Below, in pieces: positions 1 to 6,700 of a stretch of 8,916 bases of DNA. The translations under genes and the position numbers were made by a program. How positions within the stretch are numbered: the first letter of the stretch is position 1; each line of letters starts with the position of its first letter. Source of the stretch: Acidobacteriota bacterium (GTDB taxonomy: Bacteria; Acidobacteriota; Aminicenantia; UBA2199); contig JAKAGC010000117.1 in NCBI GenBank assembly GCA_021817755.1, forward strand, positions 1-8,916, read 5' to 3'. The notes beneath the pieces were generated by a model that was not told the DNA's origin, did not search any database, and was given only the letters and a program-made list of their open reading frames with translations.

Positions 1-1602
1 GTCGAAGTAATCGATATAAACGACTCTAAAATAATTAGCGGGAATTCCGGGAATCTTCCCCATACCCCTTCCGGTTCCGAATCGAATCTTGTGTATGTGC
101 TTTATACTTCAGGTTCTACCGGGAGGCCAAAAGGTGTGATGCTTGAGCATCGCAATGTTGTCAATTTAATTTATTTCGGAATACATCATACCAATATCGA
201 TTTTAGTAAGATATTGTTTTTTCATTCAATCGGGTTTGACGTTTCGTTCCAGGAAATATTTTATCCGTTGATTTCCGGTGGGCAGTCCATTTTAATCCCT
301 GAGGAGATACGGATGGACCTACCTGCATTGTTTAGAATTGTGGAAATGCATCAAATTTGTACGTTATTTTTACCTATGTCGTTTTTGAAAATAATATTCG
401 GCGATGCCCATTATCCGGCGTTATTTCCCCGGTGTGTCAAGCATATCCAGGTAGCTGGAGAACAGGTGGTTATAGATAATACGTTGCGGCGTTTTTTGAA
501 GGAGAATCGTGTTTATTTGCATAATCATTATGGGCCTTCCGAGACTCACGTTGTTACGGCTTTAACCCTTGATTCAGCCGAAGATATCCCCCAGTTCCCG
601 ACTATTGGGAAGCCCATATCCAATACCTGTATTTATATTTTGAATAAGTATGAGAAGTTGCGGCCCCTGGGAATTTCAGGAGAAGCATATTTCGGAGGGA
701 TGCAGGTAGGTAGGGGATACATGAACCGCCCCGAATTAACATCCGAGAAATTTATTTTTCACCATAAAGGGCTCAATAGTGGACTTTTTCCATTATTTGA
801 TGAAATCGAATCAACATATCTCTTAATGGGGAGGGGCAGCAAGCCCCCTAACACTAGCACTAACACCAACACTTATTTATACAAAACCGGTGATCTTGTT
901 CGCTGGATCCCGGACCCTGCAGAACAAGGGGCCTATGTAATCGAATTCCTGGGTCGTATCGATAACCAGGTGAAAATCAGGGGCTTCCGGATCGAACTGG
1001 GAGAAATCGAAGCCCGTCTCCTGGAAAATATCGATATAAAAGATACTGTTGTTGTTAGTGGGGAGAAAAAATCAGGAGAAAAATACCTGTGCGCTTATTT
1101 TACCAGCGATAAAAAGATAGAAATATCCAATTTAAAGAGGTTTCTTGCAGAAAAATTACCCGACTATATGATTCCCTCCTATTTTAGCCAATTGGAAAAA
1201 ATGCCGTTAAATCCCAATGGAAAAATAGACAGGAAACGTCTTCCGGTACCTGAGTTAAAATCCGGCAAGCAGCCAGTGGCACCGAATAGCAATCAAGAAA
1301 AGATAATCGCAGAAATCTGGATGGAAGTTCTCGAACTGGACCAGGTCGGAATCGATGATAATTTCTTCGAAATTGGCGGTAATTCATTGGATACGGTAAA
1401 ATTAAGTCGTTTGTTAAAAGAAAGATTTAAAAAAGATATCCCTGTTGTTATTGTGTTCAGATATCCAACCATCAGAACTCTTGCCGCTTACATCGAACAA
1501 GAAGATTCAAATTTTTCCGAAAGTAAAAAAGACATGTTTGAAGCGATTGATAAGGGCAAAGATAAATTGAAAAAACGAATGGAAAAAAGAAGAAGAGAAT
1601 GA
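1..1602 (+). CDS. NRPS module 3' end: adenylation (A) domain (5' truncated) + PCP, proline-like
   Basis: The frame is open from base 1, so the gene starts upstream; the GTG at 91 is an internal valine codon, not a start. In-window residues: A3 YTSGSTGRPKG (~34-44), A4 FDVSFQE (~79), A5 NHYGPSE (~175), A7 YKTGD (~294), A8 GRIDNQVKIRG, A10 NPNGKID with its catalytic Lys (~408), then a PCP with IGGNSL, whose Ser (codon 1384-1386) takes the phosphopantetheine arm. The enzyme would activate an amino acid as its adenylate and load it on the PCP. Aligned by eye to GrsA PheA, the pocket reads D-V-Q-F-Q-A-H-V-V-K, one change (I299 to Q) from the DVQFIAHVVK proline code; proline is therefore my prediction, not proof. 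No thioesterase or epimerase follows. A loop insert (about residues 245-292) separates A6 from A7. The protein ends in a charged tail and the next ORF starts 3 bases later. Confidence 0.95.
   Translation, partial: VEVIDINDSKIISGNSGNLPHTPSGSESNLVYVLYTSGSTGRPKGVMLEHRNVVNLIYFGIHHTNIDFSKILFFHSIGFDVSFQEIFYPLISGGQSILIPEEIRMDLPALFRIVEMHQICTLFLPMSFLKIIFGDAHYPALFPRCVKHIQVAGEQVVIDNTLRRFLKENRVYLHNHYGPSETHVVTALTLDSAEDIPQFPTIGKPISNTCIYILNKYEKLRPLGISGEAYFGGMQVGRGYMNRPELTSEKFIFHHKGLNSGLFPLFDEIESTYLLMGRGSKPPNTSTNTNTYLYKTGDLVRWIPDPAEQGAYVIEFLGRIDNQVKIRGFRIELGEIEARLLENIDIKDTVVVSGEKKSGEKYLCAYFTSDKKIEISNLKRFLAEKLPDYMIPSYFSQLEKMPLNPNGKIDRKRLPVPELKSGKQPVAPNSNQEKIIAEIWMEVLELDQVGIDDNFFEIGGNSLDTVKLSRLLKERFKKDIPVVIVFRYPTIRTLAAYIEQEDSNFSESKKDMFEAIDKGKDKLKKRMEKRRRE
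831..849 (+). repeat. G-rich/C-rich hairpin inside the A6-A7 loop of module 1
   Basis: GGGGC (833-837) and GCCCC (843-847) form a 5-bp perfect inverted repeat around AGCAA; it extends to AGGGGC / GCCCCCT if one C is bulged. It is translated in frame as part of the loop just before the A7 motif at 880. Local composition is strikingly GC-rich against AT-rich flanks. Modules 2 and 3 carry inverted repeats at the equivalent place, which suggests inserted palindromic elements rather than chance, although each stem alone is short. Confidence 0.6.
850..873 (+). repeat. Four imperfect hexanucleotide repeats encoding N-T-S-T-N-T-N-T
   Basis: Four consecutive hexamers, AACACT, AGCACT, AACACC and AACACT, lie in frame directly after the module 1 hairpin and directly before the A7 motif. 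They encode an Asn/Thr/Ser-rich stretch in a surface loop. The pattern fits slippage expansion; because the unit is two codons, copy-number change keeps the frame. Confidence 0.75.
1507..1599 (+). other. Charged C-terminal tail of module 1 (probable docking/linker region)
   Basis: After the PCP fold ends, the protein has about 31 residues rich in Lys, Arg, Glu and Asp, ending KKRMEKRRRE. It looks helical and has no catalytic motif. Tails of this kind (a D-K-G-K stretch followed by a basic run) are, from memory, common on carrier domains that hand over to a separate PKS protein. That fits the KS-like start found immediately downstream. A docking role is inference only. Confidence 0.5.
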
Positions 1603-1605
1603 AAA

Positions 1606-1725
1606 ATGGCAGAAAAAAATATCGAAAATGAAATATACGGAAATGTCATAGAAATTGCCATTATCGGTATGTTTAGAGATTCGCTCTTTATGCGGAATTC
1701 GATTTCTAAGGAGAATACGCTGTGA
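1606..1725 (+). pseudogene. Truncated ketosynthase (PKS) N-terminus, 39-codon remnant
   Basis: ATG at 1606 lies 3 bases after the stop of the NRPS gene, behind the purine-rich stretch AGAAGAGAATGAAAA, which can act as a weak ribosome binding site. The product begins MAEKNIENEIYGN and reaches EIAIIGM at about residues 16-22. That last string is the first beta-strand of KS domains (I-A-I-I-G-M, normally followed by a G-R-F-P-G-A type motif). Here the following residues, FRDSLFMRNSIS, show no KS similarity and a TGA ends the frame at 1723-1725. No further KS motif is visible in any + frame before 1802. I read this as the stump of a PKS gene that once extended the chain from module 1, cut by a deletion or rearrangement. 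A chance small ORF is possible, but its position right after an NRPS stop makes that less likely. Confidence 0.65.
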
Positions 1726-1791
1726 TAATACTAATCCTGGTAAACTTTATTATTGTGTTCTTTTTTAAGAATATGATTATTACAACTTTTT

Positions 1792-1795
1792 GAGG
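1792..1795 (+). promoter_or_regulatory. Ribosome binding site for the NRPS gene at 1802
   Basis: GAGG sits 6 bases before ATG at 1802. A TAA at 1796-1798 is in frame with that ATG, so the protein cannot begin further upstream. This fixes the start and shows that the N-terminal half of the condensation domain is not encoded in this frame. Confidence 0.75.
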
Positions 1796-1801
1796 TAATA
1801 T

Positions 1802-3787
1802 ATGATAGGTAAAAACGATCAAAATATGCTTCTTCTCAGCTCCCATTTTGTTCAACAACGGGAATATTGGAAAGAAAAATTATCCGGAGATATCACCGTA
1901 ACATCCATCGCACCAGACCTGCCTTCATCGGGATATGGAAAAAGAAAAGAACAAGTCGAAATTCCTTTTTCTGATGATTTAACTCAACGTTTATTAAAAT
2001 TGAGTAAGGGTTCAGATCTTTCTATATATATTTGTATTGTAGCAGTGTTAAAAATAATTCTTCAACGTTACACATCGAATTCAGAATCGATTATCCTATC
2101 TCCCATTAATATGTTGAAAGTTTCCAGGGAGACTATGAATCACATTTTATTTTTAAGAGGGGCTCTTCATGAGGGAAGCACGTTTAGGGATTTATTACTG
2201 GAAACCAGGGCAACGATTTTAGAAGCTTACGAAAACCAGGATTATCCTTATGAAAAATTGGTAGAGTATTTACCGGAGATTTTGAGTGAAAATTTTTATC
2301 ATATTTCTACTGTCTCATGTGCCCTGCTGAACATTCATGATAAAGAAAACACCGGCCAGATAGGGGGTGATCTTTCATTCCAGTTTGAGAGAACAGGTGA
2401 ACAAATTGTAGGGAAACTCGTTTATAATGCCGATAGTTATTCTCCTAAATTTGTTGATGGCATTTCACATCATTTTGTTACAGTTTTGAATAAGGCAATA
2501 TCGGATGTAAATGTAAAAATTCTCAATATTGAAATGTTATCACGGGATGAAATAGAACAGTTAATTTACGGATTCAATAATAATACTGAAAATTATCCCA
2601 AATGGAAAACATTACATGGACTTTTTGATGAACAGGTTAAAAAAACTCCCGAAAACACTGTATTGTTCCGGTCATCTTCTGAAACCAATCAACCCCAATC
2701 TATTACATACAAGAAATTAAATGAAACATCCAATATGATGGCGTCTTTTTTGAAAGAAAAAGGAGTTGAATTCGGAACAATTGTTGCAATAAAATTGGAA
2801 AAATCCATAGAGATGATTGTTGGAATATTGGCAATACTAAAAGCTGGGGCGGCTTATTTACCCATCAACCCAAAACAACCCGAAGATCGCACACAATATA
2901 TGTTGAATGACAGCTCTGCAAAATTCCTAATCGATGAAACGTTTTTTGAAGAAATGAATATTCTCATGGAAGATAGAACGTCTTCTTCCTTAAATGCAAA
3001 AGTGGACCGCAGTTCTCCCCTGGAATCAAATACGATTGCCTATGTCATATATACTTCCGGCTCGACAGGGAAACCTAAAGGTGTAGCCATTACTCATTCC
3101 AATATCTCTCCGTTATTACATTGGGGTTATCGGTGTTTGGGGCTGGGTAATAATGATCGGACGCTGCAAAATTTATCATACTACTTCGATTGGTCTGTTT
3201 GGGAAATTTTTATAACATTAACATCCGGGAGTGCATTGTACCAAATACCAGAAGAATGGTTGATAAATCCAGGGATGTGTATACCTTTTATGGATCAACA
3301 TAATATAACCGTCTTCCATGCTACGCCCAGTCAATATCAGTATTTAATCGGAAGTGGACGGAAAATTGAAACCCTCAATTATCTGTTCCTGGGTGCTGAA
3401 AAATTAACCATAGATATGGCCAAACGCAGCCTTGAATCCGTTAACGATAAATGTCGAATTTTTAATATGTATGGTCCTACAGAAGCCACAATTATATCCG
3501 CTGTCCTCGAATTGACACGACCTCTTAATCCACAGTTTGATAATCTTTCCGGAATACCCATCGGAAATGGAGTAGGGAATACCCATTTATTTGTTCTGGA
3601 TAATTATCATATTTTATGCCCGGTAAAAGTTGCCGGAGAATTATATATCAGCGGCGATGGTATATCCAATGGATATCTCAACAACTCCCAATTAACCGCA
3701 GAAAAATTTATAGCTTTCGGTGATCAGGAACCTTTTTATAAAATGTTCTTGAACCTCCCAAAATTTTTGATAATGAAAATTTATTAA
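1802..3787 (+). CDS. NRPS, 5' part: half-C domain + A domain core; frame lost before A7
   Basis: The ATG is supported by GAGG six bases upstream. Residues ~14-258 match only the C-terminal lobe of a condensation domain. The A domain follows from ~270: A1 ITYKKLNE, A2 LKAGAAYLPINP, A3 YVIYTSGSTGKPKG (~414), A4 FDWSVWE (~462), A5 NMYGPTEA (~555), A6 GELYISGDG (~612). The frame then drifts into FYKMFLNLPKFLIMKIY and stops at 3785-3787, so this product lacks A7-A10, including the catalytic Lys, and its PCP. Those pieces lie in the -1 frame directly downstream; this is the 5' part of one gene with the next entry. The pocket, aligned by eye to PheA and using the Lys of the downstream part, reads D-W-W-H-F-G-M-I-I-K. 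I do not recognise this code; it shares several positions with module 3 (threonine-like). Alone, the 661-residue product should not complete adenylation. Confidence 0.9.
   Translation: MIGKNDQNMLLLSSHFVQQREYWKEKLSGDITVTSIAPDLPSSGYGKRKEQVEIPFSDDLTQRLLKLSKGSDLSIYICIVAVLKIILQRYTSNSESIILSPINMLKVSRETMNHILFLRGALHEGSTFRDLLLETRATILEAYENQDYPYEKLVEYLPEILSENFYHISTVSCALLNIHDKENTGQIGGDLSFQFERTGEQIVGKLVYNADSYSPKFVDGISHHFVTVLNKAISDVNVKILNIEMLSRDEIEQLIYGFNNNTENYPKWKTLHGLFDEQVKKTPENTVLFRSSSETNQPQSITYKKLNETSNMMASFLKEKGVEFGTIVAIKLEKSIEMIVGILAILKAGAAYLPINPKQPEDRTQYMLNDSSAKFLIDETFFEEMNILMEDRTSSSLNAKVDRSSPLESNTIAYVIYTSGSTGKPKGVAITHSNISPLLHWGYRCLGLGNNDRTLQNLSYYFDWSVWEIFITLTSGSALYQIPEEWLINPGMCIPFMDQHNITVFHATPSQYQYLIGSGRKIETLNYLFLGAEKLTIDMAKRSLESVNDKCRIFNMYGPTEATIISAVLELTRPLNPQFDNLSGIPIGNGVGNTHLFVLDNYHILCPVKVAGELYISGDGISNGYLNNSQLTAEKFIAFGDQEPFYKMFLNLPKFLIMKIY
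1841..2575 (+). other. N-terminal half-condensation domain (C-lobe only, no HHxxxDG)
   Basis: The segment opens with QQREYWKEKLSGD, aligning with the middle of ordinary C domains (the Y-W-x-x-x-L helix before the latch). It continues with the S-I-Y-I-C-I helix, the ILSPI strand in place of I-G-x-P-x, a degenerate stretch where F-V-N-T-L is expected, and ENQDYPYEKLVEYL, matching the conserved D-x-P-F-E motif. The N-lobe with the catalytic HHxxxDG is absent, so no condensation can be expected from this part alone. Half-C starts are, from memory, recurrent in NRPS proteins of several phyla and may serve in docking or structure. Alternatively it is the product of the same deletion that removed the PKS. 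Confidence 0.8.
3739..3787 (+). other. -1 frame-change interval within the module 2 A domain
   Basis: The upstream frame is closed by TAA at 3785-3787 and the downstream frame is closed upstream by TAA at 3739-3741, so the switch must fall in this interval. One added A in AAAA (3740-3743) restores a continuous reading F-Y-K-N-V-L-E. The equivalent tract in module 3 (7005-7016, TTTTTATAAAAA) has exactly one more A and encodes F-Y-K-K. A second candidate is CCCAAAA (3757-3763), in the X-XXY-YYZ phase for -1 slippage. Homologous stretches of modules 2 and 3 are offset by 3260 bases before this point and 3177 after, a difference of 83, which is not a multiple of three. Confidence 0.85.
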
Positions 3788-6700
3788 AAAGTTTCAATGG
3801 GGTCGAGGGGAGCATTTTACAAAAATTCCCATTCGCTGCCGGAAGCACTATATACAAAACCGGTGATCGCGTACGGTGGCTGGAAGACGGTAATATCGAA
3901 TTCCTGGAAAGAATCGATTTCCAGGTTAAGATACGCGGTTTCCGTATCGAATTGGGAGAAATAGAAACAGCAATTTCCACTAATCCATTGGTTAAAGAAG
4001 CTGTTGTTATTGCACGTTCCAAAGGTGAAGGCGAAAATGTGTTATATGCCTATTTTGTGTCGGATGAGGATATCCCTGTTACCAGTATGCAAACCTTTTT
4101 GAAAAACCGGTTACCCGATTACATGGTGCCTTCTTTTTTTACCCGACTTGAAAAAATGCCTTTATCTCCGACCGGAAAAATAGACCGGAATGCTTTACCT
4201 GAACCCCGCTTTAGTACAGCCCGTACTTATACTCCTCCCAGGAACATGTTGGAAACCAGATTATCCCGGATCTGGTCCGAAGTTTTGGGTCTCCAACAAA
4301 AAGAAGAGACAGAGTCGGAAGCACTCATCGATATCAATGAGAATTTCTTTAATCTCGGAGGCCATTCTCTGAAAGCCACATTGCTCTCCTCTCGATTACA
4401 TAAAGATTTCGGTGTACCTGTACCATTAGCTGAAATATTCAAAACTCCTACTATAAGAGAACTTGCGAAATATATTCTCTCAAAAGAAAAGGAAACTTAT
4501 TCTGCCATTCCTTTAGCTGAGAAGAAAAGTGTATATCCTCTTTCACCTGCGCAGAAGAGATTGTTCTTTCTGCATCGGATGGATGAACGAGGAACCAATT
4601 ATAATATGCCGCAAAAGATTCTCTTTCCCGGTTCCATCGATAGGGAACAATTGGAATTTGTATTCAAACAATTGATCCAACGTCACGAGAGTTTACGAAC
4701 CTCTTTTGAGATTATGGAAAATGAACCAGTTCAACGTATTCATGAATTTGTTGATTTTGAGATTCGATATTATGAGGAATCATTCGATATAAAAACCTTT
4801 GTTCGCTATTTTGATTTATCAAGAGCTCCTCTTTTGAGAGTCGCAGTCGTCCATAGGAAAGATAAGGAAAATATTCTCCTTATCGATATGCATCACATTA
4901 TTACAGACGGTATATCGCAAGATATATTGAAAGATGAATTCCAAAAACTATATGAAGGCAAAGGAGAAGAGTTACCACCCCTTAAGCTTCAGTATAAAGA
5001 TTATGCTCAGTGGCAGAACAGTGAAATCAGGCAGGCTGCTATTAAAGAACAAGAAATGTACTGGCTTTCCATTTATGCCGATGAAGTACCAGTAATCAAT
5101 CTGCCTACAGATTTTCCGAGACCCTTTGTGCAGAGTTTCGACGGATTCTCCATCAGATTTTCTCTTTCACCGCAGGAGAATGATGTATTACGGAACCTAG
5201 CTAAGGTAAATGATGCCACTCAATATATGTCGATTTTATCAATATTTACCATCCTCTTATCGAGGTTAAGCGGTCAGGAGGATATCGTAATTGGAACTCC
5301 GGTTGCCGCAAGGAGACATACGGATCTTGAGAAAATAATCGGAATGTTTGTCAATACTCTTGCACTCCGTAATAAACCCTTTGGGTATAAAACATTAAAT
5401 GAATTTATTATGGAGCTAAAAGAGCGGACTCTCGATGCTTTCGAAAATCAGGAATACCCCTTCGAAGAGCTTGTCGATAAACTAGTGATTGGTCGAGATA
5501 TGGGGCGTAATCCTTTATTTGATGTCATGTTCAATCAGCTTAATTCTGAAGTTAATCCGGATGAATTAAAAAATAAACCCGAATACAGGGAAATGGAGCA
5601 TTCTACTGCTACATCCAAATTTGACCTCACCTTAACCGCATTGGACTTCGGAACTCAAACCCTTTTCTCAATAGAGTATTGCTCCCGGTTATTCAGACCT
5701 CAAACCATCGAAAGATTTATTTCCTATTTTAAACAGATATTATATACATTATCAACCAATTCCAATCCCTTACTTTCTGAAATCGGGATCATTACTCAAT
5801 CTGAAAAAGAGAGGATATTATTTGAATTTAATAATTTCCAATCCCAATATCCAAATGATAGGACTATTCACTGGCTATTCGACCGACAAGTTCAAAAAAC
5901 TCCCGACTCACTGGCGTTGATAGGGGAGAGGATTGTAAATCGCATCACCCACAACGAGTTTGACCAAGTGATTCATTTAACCTATGAGCAGTTGAATAGG
6001 GAATCCGACCAAGTCGCTTCTGTACTAATCGAAAAAGGTATTACTCCATGTGATATAGTTGCAATTAAAATCGAACGTTCTATTGAGATGATAACCGGTA
6101 TACTCGGTATATTAAAAACAGGTGCAGGATATTTACCTCTTAATACAAAGAACCCTGAAGGCCGTACCCAATTCATGCTCGAAGATTGTGGTGCCCGGAT
6201 TCTTATCGATGCCTCATTTTTCGAGGAAATCAATCACAAATCTTCCGATCCATCCTCTATTAAACCCGTTTCCCAATTACATCAGGCATCCTGTACCGCA
6301 TATATTATTTATACCTCCGGTTCTACCGGTAATCCCAAAGGTGTACCCATATCTCATTCCAATTTATCTCCTCTGTTGCATTGGGGACATGAAACTCTCA
6401 ACCTCGGGACCAAAGACCGGTTTTTACAAAATCCATCCTATTATTTCGATTTTTCTGTATGGGAAACCTTTTTGGCTCTTACTTCCGGTTGTTCTTTGTA
6501 TCAGTTACCCGATGAATGGTTAATAGATCCTGAAAAATGTATTCCTTTTATGGTTAAAAACAATATTACCGTTTTCAATGCGACTCCCAGTCAATTCAAA
6601 TATTTAATCGGAAGTGGAAGAAAACTGGAAACCCTTAATTACTTGTTCCTGGGTGCCGAGAAATTAACTATCGATATGGCCCAACGCTGTATAGAGTCGG

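Noticed and set aside
1758..1771. TTCTT-TTTT-AAGAA inverted repeat as a terminator
   Set aside because: The stem is five weak, mostly A-T pairs with no GC-rich part and no U-run after it.
1772..1777. TATGAT, a near-consensus -10 box upstream of the gene at 1802
   Set aside because: No -35 element lies at an acceptable distance (TTGTGT at 1753 leaves only 13 bases), and such AT-rich gaps produce -10-like hexamers by chance.
1726..1801. Small RNA, insertion-sequence end or attachment site in the gap
   Set aside because: The 76-base gap shows no terminal repeats, no target duplication and no GC-rich structure.
3799..3816. GGGGTCGAGGGGAG followed by ATT as a restart site for the downstream frame
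   Set aside because: The purine run is only 3 bases from the ATT, ATT starts are rare, and a restart here would yield a protein beginning inside an A domain. The G-rich run is better explained by the loop insert.
3708..4022. 104-codon open frame on the - strand
   Set aside because: It lies across conserved A-domain coding sequence on the + strand and its product has no recognisable motif.
6122..6523. 133-codon open frame on the + strand in another phase
   Set aside because: It overlaps the A2-A4 region of module 3, whose reading frame is unmistakable; the alternative peptide is Pro/Ile-rich without domains.
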